DNA of 64,000 bases. Source: Jiella pacifica. GTDB taxonomy: Bacteria > Pseudomonadota > Alphaproteobacteria > Rhizobiales > Rhizobiaceae. Below are positions 37,327 through 48,492 of this stretch, piece by piece. Location: positions 496,001 to 560,000 of the forward strand of contig NZ_JAAAMG010000001.1 of assembly GCF_010500815.1 (NCBI RefSeq). Reading direction: 5' to 3'. A program made the translations under genes and the position numbers. The notes under the pieces were generated by a model that ran no database searches, was not told where the DNA came from, and worked only from the letters and a program-made list of their open reading frames with translations. The first letter of the stretch is position 1. Each line of letters starts with the position of its first letter.

Positions 37327-37351
37327 GGAACGGGTGTCACATCACCACGTT
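37327..37351 (+). promoter_or_regulatory. EcfG (general stress) promoter of yqaE
   Basis: GGAAC (37327-37331) and CGTT (37348-37351) are separated by 16 bases, an exact match to the alphaproteobacterial EcfG consensus GGAAC-N16/17-CGTT. It is placed 33 bases before the ATG of the YqaE-like peptide. Confidence 0.75.
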
Positions 37352-37383
37352 AGGGTCACAATCCTTTCAACGGAGACCTGCTC

Positions 37384-37542
37384 ATGGATATCGTCCGCAT
37401 CATCATCGCCATCCTCCTGCCGCCGCTCGGTGTCTTTCTGCAGGTCGGGCTCGGCAAGCATTTCTGGATCAACATCATTCTCACGCTGTTCGGATACATC
37501 CCAGGCATCGTGCACGCTGTCTGGGTGATCGCAAAATACTGA
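37384..37542 (+). CDS. yqaE: YqaE/Pmp3 family stress membrane peptide
   Basis: 52 aa hydrophobic peptide with two membrane helices separated by a short polar turn: MDIVRIIIAILLPPLGVFLQ, then GLGKHFWINIILTLFGYIPG and HAVWVIAKY. This is the complete Pmp3/YqaE pattern (PPLGVFLQVG, LTxLGYIPGIIHA). Eukaryotic Pmp3 limits membrane hyperpolarisation and bacterial YqaE is induced by osmotic and heat stress. It has a GGAG ribosome site, an EcfG-type promoter upstream and a strong terminator downstream (37613-37642), so it is a single stress-controlled unit. Confidence 0.93.
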   Translation: MDIVRIIIAILLPPLGVFLQVGLGKHFWINIILTLFGYIPGIVHAVWVIAKY

Positions 37543-37612
37543 GGTTTGCTCGCCATGTTGACCCGGCGGCGCGGTTGACATCGTTCTGACATCCGCTTAA
37601 CAACCGCCCCAG

Positions 37613-37642
37613 CCGGCTGGAGCACCGCTCCGGCCGGTTTTC
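37613..37642 (+). terminator. Intrinsic terminator downstream of yqaE
   Basis: The stem CCGGCTGGAGC (37613-37623) pairs with GCTCCGGCCGG (37627-37637), has a 3-nt loop and is followed by TTTTC. Confidence 0.85.
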
Positions 37643-37773
37643 AACGTGTCCCGTGAGCGGCGTCGGTTTGTGCCCATGCTGCTCTGTCGTCCCTTATGGG
37701 GAGAGGAGGGCGCGTTTCCTTGCCGGTCCGTGGGCGATCCATGGGCCTTCGTTTGTTGCCAAAAGGAAATGCG

Positions 37774-38391
37774 ATGACCAAGCGCACATCCGCGAAATAC
37801 AAGATCGATCGCCGCATGGGCGAAAACATCTGGGGGCGGCCGAAGTCCCCGGTGAATCGCCGCCAGTATGGCCCCGGCCAGCATGGCCAGCGCCGCAAGG
37901 GCAAGGTCAGCGACTTCGGCGTGCAGCTGCGCGCCAAGCAGAAGCTGAAGGGCTATTACGGCGACATCCGCGAGAAGCAGTTCCACAAGATCTACGACGA
38001 GGCCGCCCGCCGCAAGGGCGACACCTCCGAGAACCTGATCGGCCTGCTCGAGAGCCGGCTCGACGCCATCGTCTACCGGGCGAAGTTCGTCGCGACCGTG
38101 TTCGCCGCGCGCCAGTTCGTCAATCACGGCCACGTCAACGTCAACGGCGTGCGGACCAACATCCAGTCCTACGTCTGCAAGCCTGGCGACGTCATCGAGG
38201 TTCGCGAGAAGTCCAAGCAGAACGTCGCCGTCATCGAGGCGACTCAGCTCGCCGAGCGTGACGTGCCGGACTACATCGAGGTCGATCACCACAAGATGGT
38301 CGCCACCTACGTCCGCGTCCCGGGCCTCCACGACGTGCCCTACGCCGTCCAGATGGAGCCGAACCTGGTTGTCGAGTTCTACTCGCGCTGA
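37774..38391 (+). CDS. rpsD: 30S ribosomal protein S4
   Basis: 205 aa primary 16S rRNA-binding protein of the small subunit. It begins [20 protein letters not shown] and carries the S4 RNA-binding domain (~95-160) with [20 protein letters not shown] and [10 protein letters not shown]. Length and sequence are standard for alphaproteobacteria, where rpsD is often separate from the ribosomal protein operons, as here. The ATG at 37774 gives the family N-terminus. It is flanked by terminators on both sides, so it is a monocistronic unit; S4 autoregulation cannot be judged from the leader. Confidence 0.97.
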   Translation: MTKRTSAKYKIDRRMGENIWGRPKSPVNRRQYGPGQHGQRRKGKVSDFGVQLRAKQKLKGYYGDIREKQFHKIYDEAARRKGDTSENLIGLLESRLDAIVYRAKFVATVFAARQFVNHGHVNVNGVRTNIQSYVCKPGDVIEVREKSKQNVAVIEATQLAERDVPDYIEVDHHKMVATYVRVPGLHDVPYAVQMEPNLVVEFYSR

Positions 38392-38421
38392 TCGGTCTTT
38401 ACCGAGTTCAAACCGATATGG

Positions 38422-38449
38422 AAGGCCGTCCTCTCGGGGCGGCCTTTTT
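38422..38449 (+). terminator. Intrinsic terminator downstream of rpsD
   Basis: AAGGCCG (38422-38428) pairs with CGGCCTT (38440-38446), extended inward by CC/GG pairs, and a five-T run overlaps the stem end. It lies 31 bases after the rpsD stop. Confidence 0.85.
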
Positions 38450-38650
38450 CGTTGCGCCCCATAGTTTCTTCGACAGGGTCGAGACGATGTCGCGCCTCGC
38501 GCTGATTGTCGCACGCTCCGGGCCGACATCATATTCGTGGCGGCTGTCCGTGCCGGGCACGGGCGCGTGAGCATATTGTAGTTGTATCGTGTCAGACGTC
38601 GCTTCAATCTGCGCATTGAGGCGGGCCGATTGCGGAGGACTGGTTTTACG

Positions 38651-38911
38651 ATGTCCGACGGTTACGACACCCAGCCGGCCGCTTTGAGCGAGGCGGGGAA
38701 AGAACAGGTCAAACTGCGATCGAATTGGTTGAATGGAATCTCGATCGCCACTTTCGCCGTTGGTACGCTCGCCCCTGTCACACGAGCGCTCTTCGAGCGC
38801 CCGACGACCATCGCAATATTGGTCTCCGTCGCCGTAGCAGGGATTTGCCTTCTCCTTTCCGCAATCATACATTCCGCTGCGAGGCAAAATCTGAAGGAGC
38901 TCGACCGATGA
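38651..38911 (+). CDS. Small membrane protein of unknown function
   Basis: 86 aa protein with two probable membrane helices (~28-45 and ~54-74). A polar N-terminus precedes them, and a basic/acidic tail ARQNLKELDR faces the cytoplasm by the positive-inside rule. I do not recognise the family. The ATG at 38651 follows CGGAGGA about 10 nt upstream. Its stop overlaps the ATG of the next small gene by 4 nt, so they form a pair. The surrounding bases are less GC-rich than neighbouring genes, which may point to acquisition. A holin-like or effector role is only speculation. Confidence 0.6.
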   Translation: MSDGYDTQPAALSEAGKEQVKLRSNWLNGISIATFAVGTLAPVTRALFERPTTIAILVSVAVAGICLLLSAIIHSAARQNLKELDR

Positions 38912-39045
38912 CGTTCTCCCAGCTGATTCTTCTCTCGATTCTGCCTTTGGGTGCCTTGGCCATGCTGGGCTTTGCGCACTGGGACAACAAACGTCATCCG
39001 CCCGCGCGAAAGCTCGTGAGCGCTCGCAGATTATCTCGAGATTGA
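38908..39045 (+). CDS. Tiny single-pass membrane protein
   Basis: 45 aa peptide: one hydrophobic helix, SQLILLSILPLGALAMLGFA (~4-23), then a charged basic tail with several Arg and Lys. Its ATG sits inside the stop of the preceding membrane gene (ATGA), with GAAGGAG before it, so translation is coupled. No family was recognised. The pair may be an uncharacterised two-component membrane unit. Confidence 0.5.
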   Translation: MTFSQLILLSILPLGALAMLGFAHWDNKRHPPARKLVSARRLSRD

Positions 39046-39117
39046 TTTCGACGAAGCAACAGCTTTTGTTTTCTCGACCGAACCTCTAAACCGACCTCGC
39101 AAACGGCGAGGGGATCC

Positions 39118-40023
39118 ATGCTCGAAGCGGACGACGCAAAGACGGCTTTCGGTCGAGCTACGACCGATGGTGTGTCCGACGACGGCGAGGTGAGCGCGGG
39201 CGGTCATCCGCTGTTTCGCGATGTTCCCTCGACGGTGGGCTTCAAGAAGCTGCGCAAGCGGCTCTTGCGAGAAATGCGCGAGACGATCGACCGTTTCGCC
39301 ATGGTCCGGCCGGGCACGCGCTGGCTCGTGGCGATCTCCGGCGGCAAGGATTCCTACGCCCTGCTCGCCCTCTTGCACGATCTCAAATGGCGCGGCCTCC
39401 TGCCGGTCGATCTCCTCGCCTGCAATCTCGACCAGGGCCAGCCGAACTTTCCCAAGCACGTCCTGCCCGAGTGGCTGAGTGCCCACGGCATCGCCCATCG
39501 CATCGAGTATCGCGACACCTACTCGATCGTCACAGATACGCTGCCGCAGGGCGCAACATACTGCTCGCTCTGCTCGCGCCTGCGGCGCGGCAATCTCTAC
39601 CGCATCGCCCGCGAGGAGGGCTGCGAAGCCCTGGTGCTCGGTCATCACCGCGACGACTGCCTCGAAACGTTCTTCATGAACCTCTTGCATGGCGGCCGGC
39701 TGTCGGCAATGCCGGCAAAGCTCGTCAACGACGAGGGCGATCTCTTCGTCCTGCGGCCGCTCATCCAATCCGCCGAGAGCGATCTGGAACGTTTCGCCAC
39801 GGCCATGCGCTTCCCGATCATCCCCTGCGATCTCTGCGGCAGCCAGGACGGGCTGCAGCGCAATCTCACCAAGCAGATGCTGGACGACATCGAGGCCCGC
39901 TATCCCGGACGCAAGAGCGTCATGATGCGCGCCCTGTCGAACGTTCGGCCGGGCCATCTCGTCGACCCCGCGCTGTTTGATTTTTCCGGCCTGTCGCTCA
40001 CATCCGAAGGACCTAACGCTTGA
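39118..40023 (+). CDS. ttcA: tRNA 2-thiocytidine biosynthesis protein
   Basis: 301 aa [4Fe-4S]-dependent enzyme that thiolates cytidine 32 of some tRNAs. The PP-loop [17 protein letters not shown] is at ~65. Cluster-binding Cys pairs are in [13 protein letters not shown] and later [12 protein letters not shown]. The length matches TtcA rather than TilS. The N-terminal ~40 residues are less conserved, so the true start could be a later codon. The stop overlaps the TTG start of the phosphatase gene, suggesting one operon. Confidence 0.93.
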   Translation: MLEADDAKTAFGRATTDGVSDDGEVSAGGHPLFRDVPSTVGFKKLRKRLLREMRETIDRFAMVRPGTRWLVAISGGKDSYALLALLHDLKWRGLLPVDLLACNLDQGQPNFPKHVLPEWLSAHGIAHRIEYRDTYSIVTDTLPQGATYCSLCSRLRRGNLYRIAREEGCEALVLGHHRDDCLETFFMNLLHGGRLSAMPAKLVNDEGDLFVLRPLIQSAESDLERFATAMRFPIIPCDLCGSQDGLQRNLTKQMLDDIEARYPGRKSVMMRALSNVRPGHLVDPALFDFSGLSLTSEGPNA

Positions 40024-40847
40024 AACCCACCATCGACGTCGCCCGCTTGGCAGAACTCCTGCGCGAGGCCGCCAAGGCCGAGATCATGCCCCGCTTCCGC
40101 AATCTGTCCGACGGCGACATTCGCGAAAAGACGTCCGCGACCGATCTCGTCACCGAGGCCGACGAGGCGGCCGAGCGGTTCATCGCGCGTGAATGCCGGA
40201 GCCTCCTGCCGGAGGCCCTGTTCGTGGGCGAAGAGTCCGTCGCGGCGGACGCTTCGCTGCTGGACCGGCTCGACGCGGCCGATCTCGCCGTCGTCGTCGA
40301 TCCGATCGACGGCACGGCGAATTTCGCCGCCGGCGTTCCCCTGTTCGCGGTGATGATGGCGATCGTCAGCCGGGGCGAGACCGTTGCGGGCTTGATCTAC
40401 GATCCGCTCGGCGACGATTGCATGCTCGCGGAGAAGGGTGCGGGCGCGCGGCGCCGGCTCTCCTCGGGCGAGGAGTTTCCGCTTGCGACGGCCGCGCATG
40501 TGCCGCTGTCGGAGGCGGTCGGCTGCATCAGCTACACCTATTTCCCGGACGAGCTGAAAAAGGCGGTTCTGCCGCGGCTCTCCGGCGTCAAGATCGCCGG
40601 CAACTATCGCTGTGCCGGCCACGAATATCGCCTGCTGGCGTCGGGCGGTTCGCAGTTCGCGATCTATTCCAAGCTGATGCCCTGGGATCACCTGCCCGGC
40701 GTGTTGATCACCCAAGAGGCCGGTGGCCATGTGGGCAAGATCGACGGCTCGCCCTATACCCCGCTTGACCGCGAGGGCACGCTGATCGCGGCCGGGAGCG
40801 AGGAGAGCTGGCATGCGGCGCGCGAGGGCCTGTTCCCCCGCGCCTGA
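40020..40847 (+). CDS. Inositol monophosphatase family protein
   Basis: 275 aa Mg2+-dependent phosphatase. Family signatures are [15 protein letters not shown] (Glu/Asp metal ligands), [17 protein letters not shown] and [11 protein letters not shown] near the C-terminus. Such enzymes act on inositol phosphates, histidinol phosphate or 3'-phosphoadenosine nucleotides, and the sequence does not decide which. The TTG at 40020 overlaps the ttcA stop; no better ATG lies nearby. The 3' end is followed by a bidirectional terminator shared with the MFS gene. Confidence 0.92.
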   Translation: MKPTIDVARLAELLREAAKAEIMPRFRNLSDGDIREKTSATDLVTEADEAAERFIARECRSLLPEALFVGEESVAADASLLDRLDAADLAVVVDPIDGTANFAAGVPLFAVMMAIVSRGETVAGLIYDPLGDDCMLAEKGAGARRRLSSGEEFPLATAAHVPLSEAVGCISYTYFPDELKKAVLPRLSGVKIAGNYRCAGHEYRLLASGGSQFAIYSKLMPWDHLPGVLITQEAGGHVGKIDGSPYTPLDREGTLIAAGSEESWHAAREGLFPRA

Positions 40848-40970
40848 TACCGGCTTGCGCGCGGCGGCATCGCTTTCGTGCGCGAACCGGTCTGCCCGAG
40901 CGGCACACGGGCCCCCTCGCCAGCATCGAGCGACTCACAGGTCGTTTCATTCGTGGGCGTATGAAAGCAA

Positions 40971-40997
40971 ATGGCCGGCAATTTGCCGGCCATTTTC
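40971..40997. terminator. Bidirectional terminator between convergent genes
   Basis: ATGGCCGGCA (40971-40980) pairs with TGCCGGCCAT (40984-40993), with T-rich tails on the rightward side (TTTTC) and A-rich bases on the left that read as U on the minus strand. Confidence 0.75.
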
Positions 40998-41019
40998 GTT
41001 CCTCGTCGAAGTCGTCGGT

Positions 41020-42300
41020 TCACTCGGCGGCGCCGGCCTCGGCAGACTTGCGTTGCGGCCCGGTAACGTCGTCGTATTTGGCGTCGAACAGTCGACCCTC
41101 TGCGAGGAACACGCACAGGGTCGACAAGGCCGACAGAACGATGAAGCCGGCGATGAGCGGAATGAGCGTCCCGTCGTAGAGATAGCCGAGGAAGGCTCCG
41201 ATGAGACCGCCGCCGAAGGTTTGCATGAAGCCCAGCACGGAGGAGGCGGTGCCGGCGACATGGCCGAGCGGATCCATGGCGAGGGCGTTGAAGTTCGTTC
41301 CGATGAAGCCGAAGATGCAGAAATTGAAGGTCATCACCGGAATGAAGAACCACAGGGGAGCGGCGCCGCCAGACAGCCAGGCGACGAGAAGGTGAAGCGC
41401 TGCGGTCGCCATGAAGACGATGAGCGCGCCGTGGGAGAGGCGGCGCATGCCGAACCGCTCGACCAGCCGTGAGTTGGCGAAGGAGGCGATTGCCATGAAG
41501 ATCGCCGTGGCCGAGAAGACCAGCGTGAAATACGGACCGAGGCCATAGGCGCCGGTATAGATCTGCTCGGCCTGATTGATGAAGCCGAACAGAACGCCGA
41601 AGATCATCGCCGTGGCGATCGTGTAGCCGAAGGCGACCCGGTTCGACAGCACGATCTTGAACGCCTCGGCGACGCGTTTGCCGGTCAGTTCGCGCCGGTT
41701 TTCCGGCGCCAGGGTTTCCGGCAGCCGCAGCGCCGACCAGATGCCGACGCCGGCGCCGAACAGCGCGACGATCACGAAGATCTCCCGCCACGAGCCGAAC
41801 AGCATGATGCCCTGGCCGATGTTCGGCGCGAGCACCGGAACGGCCATGAACACCATCATCACCAGCGACATGACGCTCGCCATCCGCCGCCCGCCGAAGC
41901 AATCGCGGACGACGGAAATGGCGATCACCCGTGTCGCCGCGGCGCCCAGGCCCTGGATCAGCCGCATGATGAGCAGCATGGTGAAACTGGAGGAGAAGGT
42001 CGCGATGCCGGCGGCGATGACGTAGACGGCGATGCCGAAGAGCAGGAGCGGCCGCCGCCCGAAGCGGTCGCTGAGCGGCCCATAGGCGATCTGCCCCAGG
42101 CCGAAGCCGAGCAGGTAGGCGGTGATGACGAACTGGCGCTGGTTGGCGTCGCCGACGTCGAGCGCCTTGCCGATGTCCTGGAGGGCGGGGATGAAGATGT
42201 CGATGGCGGCGGCGTTCATCGCCATCAGGCAAGCGACCATCAGGACGAGTTCCCAATAGGGCAACCCGTGGGTCTCGTTTCTTGGTGCAGGCGGAGCCAT
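41020..42300 (-). CDS. Bcr/CflA family multidrug efflux transporter
   Basis: 426 aa MFS pump with 12 hydrophobic helices. Family features include an N-terminal NAAAIDIFIPALQDIGKAL, GQIAYGPLSDRFGRRPLL (motif A-like, between helices 2 and 3), and RLIQGLGAAATRVIAISVVRD. Members export drugs such as bicyclomycin and chloramphenicol, or sulfonamides, by proton antiport. The gene is monocistronic with the terminator at 40971-40997 downstream. Upstream lie 404 bases before grxD. The substrate is not known. Confidence 0.92.
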   Translation of the reverse strand: MAPPAPRNETHGLPYWELVLMVACLMAMNAAAIDIFIPALQDIGKALDVGDANQRQFVITAYLLGFGLGQIAYGPLSDRFGRRPLLLFGIAVYVIAAGIATFSSSFTMLLIMRLIQGLGAAATRVIAISVVRDCFGGRRMASVMSLVMMVFMAVPVLAPNIGQGIMLFGSWREIFVIVALFGAGVGIWSALRLPETLAPENRRELTGKRVAEAFKIVLSNRVAFGYTIATAMIFGVLFGFINQAEQIYTGAYGLGPYFTLVFSATAIFMAIASFANSRLVERFGMRRLSHGALIVFMATAALHLLVAWLSGGAAPLWFFIPVMTFNFCIFGFIGTNFNALAMDPLGHVAGTASSVLGFMQTFGGGLIGAFLGYLYDGTLIPLIAGFIVLSALSTLCVFLAEGRLFDAKYDDVTGPQRKSAEAGAAE

Positions 42301-42704
42301 GCGGACCTCAGCGTTTCAAAGCAGCAAACGCCGTCGCCGCCATCGTCGGACGGGACGAGGCGGCACGGCGCAGGTGATGGCGGGGCATTCTGAACGGAGA
42401 TCCCGGAGCGATCTCGACCAAAATTGCGAGGATTGCTAGGGCAGACATAGCATGCATGCCGGCATTGGCCATCCTGCAGCCGCGCATTGCCGGAATACGC
42501 TCCGTTCACCGGCGCAGGACCGAAGCATCACTAATTGCTCCGACCCGGGTGCCGATGGCGCCGCTGAACCGCAGGCGCTGACTGATGCCATCTGCGCGAA
42601 CAAACGGCGGCGGCCGAAGGAATCGACGCGCCGCCAAGCATGGAACCGGTCGTTCTGAGCCGTCGTCGAGCGGTCAGCAGACGGTGTCGAGTGTCGCCGG
42701 CGCG
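42301..42704. other. Intergenic region between MFS gene and grxD
   Basis: 404 bases with the 5' leader of the MFS gene on the left. A short open frame (42452-42658, plus) has no family likeness. I see no convincing terminator, repeat or RNA. Confidence 0.5.
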
Positions 42705-43052
42705 TCAGCCGTTGGCCGCGGCGGGCTCGCTGGTCGCAACGCCGTTTTCGGCGAAGAAGCCCTTCAACTCGCCAGCCTGAAACATCTCGCGAATGATGTC
42801 GCAGCCGCCGACGAACTCGCCCTTGACGTAGAGCTGCGGGATCGTCGGCCACTCGGAATAGCTCTTGATCCCCTGACGCAACTCGTCAGAGGTGAGAACG
42901 TTGACACCCTTGTAGGCGACTCCGAGATAGTCGAGGATTTGGACGACCTGTCCCGAGAAGCCGCATTGCGGGAAGGACGGCGTGCCCTTCATGAAGACGA
43001 CGACGTCGTTCGACTTCACCTCGTTGTCGATCCAATCGTTGATACCGCTCAT
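42705..43052 (-). CDS. grxD: Monothiol glutaredoxin (CGFS type)
   Basis: 115 aa monothiol glutaredoxin. The active site is [17 protein letters not shown], and [10 protein letters not shown] and [18 protein letters not shown] complete the GSH-binding surface. CGFS glutaredoxins carry [2Fe-2S] clusters and work with BolA in iron-sulfur trafficking. The ATG at 43052 was preferred over an upstream extension. In many alphaproteobacteria grxD follows bolA directly; here a large acyltransferase separates them. Confidence 0.94.
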   Translation of the reverse strand: MSGINDWIDNEVKSNDVVVFMKGTPSFPQCGFSGQVVQILDYLGVAYKGVNVLTSDELRQGIKSYSEWPTIPQLYVKGEFVGGCDIIREMFQAGELKGFFAENGVATSEPAAANG

Positions 43053-43249
43053 GGTCAGTCCTTCTCGTATGACATGTCTTGTCGTGGGCATTTTCGAACG
43101 CGATCACGATCGAGCGCCGAAGCGAAATTGACCCGGAGTGCGTTCATCCCGTGCTGATCATCCCCACCCAGATGCGGTGGAATTTCGAGAATGTCCGCTC
43201 CTTCACCTCGATAGATAGCATTCATGCCGAAGGAATTGAAGGATCGCAC

Positions 43250-45310
43250 CTAATGCGCCTCCGCGATACCGGCGCCCCTTGATTTCCCCGCTCCGCCTCG
43301 CCCGCGTGCCTCATCAGTTGCACTCGCAGCGTCGAACGTTGCGCCTTGTCGGTGCTTGCTTTGGTCGATCAGCTTGCCGAGGAAACGGCGGAAGGACTCC
43401 GACCGGGCGATCACCGATTCGCCGCAGCGGCTGAAGTGATCGGCATCCCTGAACAGGAAACACTCTCCCTCGACGAGATCCGTCGGCACCTCGAACAGGT
43501 GGGAGAAAGGGACATAGTCGATCCGCCCGAACTTCTCGGCGATATCGGCGACGACGGGATCGAGTTTCTCGAAGATCCGCTCCGAGGTCGGATTGAGCAT
43601 CAATGACCCGCCCCGGAATGCCTCGGTCAAAGGATCGCGCCGGTACTCGGTGAAGGGGCCGACCCACAGGAACCCGATGCCGTAACGCTTACCGAGATTC
43701 TCGAGGTTGCGGGCGACATCGGTGACGATGTCGGGTCGCAGCTCGTATCGCCCCGTATCGAACGCTGCCTGATCCGACAACTCGCCGTTCTCGTCCTCGA
43801 CGAAGTAGGAGCCGGACTGGTGAAAGATCAGCGCACCGATGCGACGACCGTAGCTCTGGAGAAATCTCCCGAAGGAATCGAGGTCGCATGGTTCCGGGCC
43901 GGTCCGAACACGGCAGCCGGGCTGCGCGGCGCCGATGACGAAAGACGAGAGGTTGCTCTTGGCGACGGCGGCGTAGAGGTTCATTCCATGGCTGTCGCCG
44001 AAAACGACGATGGGCGGCGGCTCGTGTTCGAAGCATTTCTCGACGCGAGCCGAGAGGAGGTCACGCATGTCCTCAATCCAGATGCGACATGCCCCATCGT
44101 CGAACATGGTGCCGACGAAATCCGGCGCGACGCTCTTTTCGACGATCCGATACCGAGCCGCGTCATCGGGACTGAGACGGATCTTCACCAGGAGATTGCG
44201 GTAGCCGTGGGTGGTCATGCCGCCGACGCTGATGGCGACGAGGGCCGCGGTCATCACGGCTGCAGCCTTGAAGAGCCGCGATCGACCGATGTCGGCACGT
44301 CGGCGAAAGGGCTTCTCGACGAAGCGCCAGCTGAGGGCGGCCAAGCAAAGGCACGGGATCGTCAGAGCGGCTATCGTCCAGGTCGAGGCTTCGCCCTTCG
44401 TGGCGATACGGGCATAGGCAAACAGCGGCTGGTGCCAGAGATAGGCGCTGTAGGAGATGAGCCCGATCCCGACGAGGGGACGCGCCGAAAGCAGGCGATG
44501 AACCCGCGTGCCGGATGTCGCCGTCAGGATCACGAGGCCCGTCCCGACGGTGGGAACGAGGGCGTAAAGGCCAGGAAACGGCGTCTCGTCGTCGAACAGC
44601 AAGATCGAGGCCAGGATCAAGCCCAACCCGGCGATGCTCAGACACTCTCGCACCACGAGGGTTCCCGGCGCATCGCGGCGCTGGAAGTAAAGCGCGACGA
44701 AAACGCCGACGCCGAGTTCGAACGAGCGTGCAGGCAGCCAGAAGAACGCGAATGCGGGATGGGCGTCGACGGTCCATTGCGAGACCGCCAGGCTGACGAC
44801 GAACAGGATGATGAGGATCGGTAGCAGCCAGCGCCGGCAAAACGCCCAGATGATCGCGAGAAACGGCGGAAAGAGGATGTAGTACTGTTCCTCGACCGCA
44901 AGGCTCCAGGTGTGGAGCAGTGGTTTCAGTTCGGCGGTGGTGTCGAAATAGCCGCTCTCGTCCCAGAAGTGGATGTTGGACCAGAAGGTGGCGACGGAGA
45001 GAACGCTCTTCGAATAGCGCTGCAGTTCCGCCGGATTCATCAACATCACGGCTGCGATGCTCGAGGCCGCCACCACGGTGAACAGCGCCGGCAGGATGCG
45101 TCGAATGCGGCGTTCCCAGAAGCCGAGAAGGCTGAAGCGACCTTCTTGCAGTTCGTCCAGCAGAATGGTGGTGATCAGAAAGCCGCTGATGACGAAGAAC
45201 ACGTCGACGCCGACATAGCCGCCTGCGAATAGGCCGACGCCGGCGTGAAAGAAAATGACGGGAAGAACGGCGACGGCGCGAAGACCATCGATTTCCGGGC
45301 GGTAGCGCAT
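43250..45310 (-). CDS. Membrane acyltransferase with SGNH domain (OafA/YrhL-like)
   Basis: 686 aa surface-modification enzyme. Residues 1-~360 form ten or more helices of the acyltransferase-3 fold, starting RYRPEIDGLRAVAVLPVIFF with the YxPxxDGLRAxA signature, then the catalytic His region FHAG. Residues ~430-660 are an SGNH hydrolase-like domain with FGDSHGMNL and the catalytic DADHF. Such two-domain proteins add acetyl or other acyl groups to O-antigen, exopolysaccharide or peptidoglycan. The ATG at 45310 starts the clean family N-terminus. It is inserted between bolA and grxD, and the base composition appears slightly lower in GC. The sugar target is unknown. Confidence 0.92.
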   Translation of the reverse strand: MRYRPEIDGLRAVAVLPVIFFHAGVGLFAGGYVGVDVFFVISGFLITTILLDELQEGRFSLLGFWERRIRRILPALFTVVAASSIAAVMLMNPAELQRYSKSVLSVATFWSNIHFWDESGYFDTTAELKPLLHTWSLAVEEQYYILFPPFLAIIWAFCRRWLLPILIILFVVSLAVSQWTVDAHPAFAFFWLPARSFELGVGVFVALYFQRRDAPGTLVVRECLSIAGLGLILASILLFDDETPFPGLYALVPTVGTGLVILTATSGTRVHRLLSARPLVGIGLISYSAYLWHQPLFAYARIATKGEASTWTIAALTIPCLCLAALSWRFVEKPFRRRADIGRSRLFKAAAVMTAALVAISVGGMTTHGYRNLLVKIRLSPDDAARYRIVEKSVAPDFVGTMFDDGACRIWIEDMRDLLSARVEKCFEHEPPPIVVFGDSHGMNLYAAVAKSNLSSFVIGAAQPGCRVRTGPEPCDLDSFGRFLQSYGRRIGALIFHQSGSYFVEDENGELSDQAAFDTGRYELRPDIVTDVARNLENLGKRYGIGFLWVGPFTEYRRDPLTEAFRGGSLMLNPTSERIFEKLDPVVADIAEKFGRIDYVPFSHLFEVPTDLVEGECFLFRDADHFSRCGESVIARSESFRRFLGKLIDQSKHRQGATFDAASATDEARGRGGAGKSRGAGIAEAH

Positions 45311-45518
45311 CGATGATCCGGGGCGACGGTTGGGAAACCTGGTGCCCATCCTCACACGGGTGGGACATGCAATTTCAAGCATTGCCGAGGACGGCAGGCT
45401 CGATCGGCGGTCCCATGCCGTTCAGGATGCTTGCCTGCCTCCGGCGGGCCGGCCTGCAGGCGCTTGCTGGGCACCGTCCGAGGCCACGGATGCGGATCCC
45501 GGCCGGCTGGACTGGGAG

Positions 45519-45752
45519 TTATTTCGGTGCGCTGGTCTGCAGCGCAAGCGCGTGGAGTTCCCCGCCCATGTTGCCGCGGAGCGCCTTGTAGACCATCTGG
45601 TGCTGCTGGACGCGCGACTTGCCGCGAAAGCTCTCGGAGACGATTTCCGCGGCATAGTGGTCGCCGTCTCCGGCGAGGTCGCGGATCGAGACGACGGCGT
45701 CGGGGATTTCTTCCTTGATCATCTTCTCGATGTCGTGGGCATTCATCGGCAT
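45519..45752 (-). CDS. bolA: BolA family protein
   Basis: 77 aa protein of the BolA/IbaG family. It begins MNAHDIEKMIKEEIPDAVV, then has the signature DHYAAEIVSESFRGKSRVQQ with conserved His and the HQMVYKALRGNMGGELHAL block. BolA proteins bind [2Fe-2S] glutaredoxins and control iron regulation. The ATG two codons downstream of the assigned one is an alternative. It lies directly downstream of purL, as in many rhizobia. Its usual partner grxD is some 2.5 kb away beyond the acyltransferase. Confidence 0.92.
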   Translation of the reverse strand: MPMNAHDIEKMIKEEIPDAVVSIRDLAGDGDHYAAEIVSESFRGKSRVQQHQMVYKALRGNMGGELHALALQTSAPK

Positions 45753-45845
45753 TTTGCATCTCCGGCGCTGACGGTCGGTGGTTTCGTCGGATGATAGTGG
45801 TCGCTTGCCCGGGTCGCAATCGCGCCCCGGCTTCGACCGCCGGCC

Positions 45846-48071
<2,226 letters not shown>

Positions 48072-48492
48072 CGTCCATCCATCCGCTGCGACCCTTAGAT
48101 CGGGGCTGTTAGCATTCCATCTGCCTGCCACCAAGCCCCCTCCCGAGGTCGCTGCCGTTCGATCGAACCGTTTTCGATGCTGTCTTGAGAACTGCAGGCA
48201 ATCGGGAGATATCGGCGCGCTCGTAACCGTCGCTCCGATGGTGAAGAATCCGCGCGACCGTCGCGCTTCTTCAAGCTAAACTTCAGCAAGCTTTCCTCCG
48301 GAAATCTGTCTCGATCGAGACCGGTTTGGCGTCGCGGCGTAATGGCACTGCAGCCGAGAGAACGGCGCCCTTGGCACGGCCTTTGGTTGTGTTATCTGTA
48401 CGTTGACAGTTTTTGTGCGCTGACTTGAATTGCGAGGCGCCAGTCCTCTCGAATGAGTCGCTCGTCGCAAATACCGAGAGGAGGCGCTTTTC
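48072..48492. other. Divergent regulatory region between purL and MetOD1-like gene
   Basis: 421 bases without a credible gene. It carries the purL promoter leftward and, rightward, a sigma-54-like element (48371-48387) followed by a perfect -35 hexamer TTGACA (48403-48408) with a TTGAAT -10-like box 16 bases later. Confidence 0.5.
48371..48387 (+). promoter_or_regulatory. Candidate sigma-54 (-24/-12) promoter
   Basis: TTGGCACGGCCTTTGGT matches the sigma-54 consensus TTGGCACG-N4-TTGC[TA] except that the -12 GC is GG. It is about 105 bases before the MetOD1-like gene. A sigma-70 type TTGACA lies just downstream, so either could be used. The -12 mismatch lowers confidence. Confidence 0.4.

Noticed and set aside
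38408-38887. 159-codon minus-strand open frame
   Set aside because: Parts look protein-like, but it would read through the rpsD terminator and overlaps the small membrane gene; at best a remnant.
42452-42658. 68-codon plus-strand open frame in a 404-base gap
   Set aside because: No ribosome site, no family pattern, biased composition.
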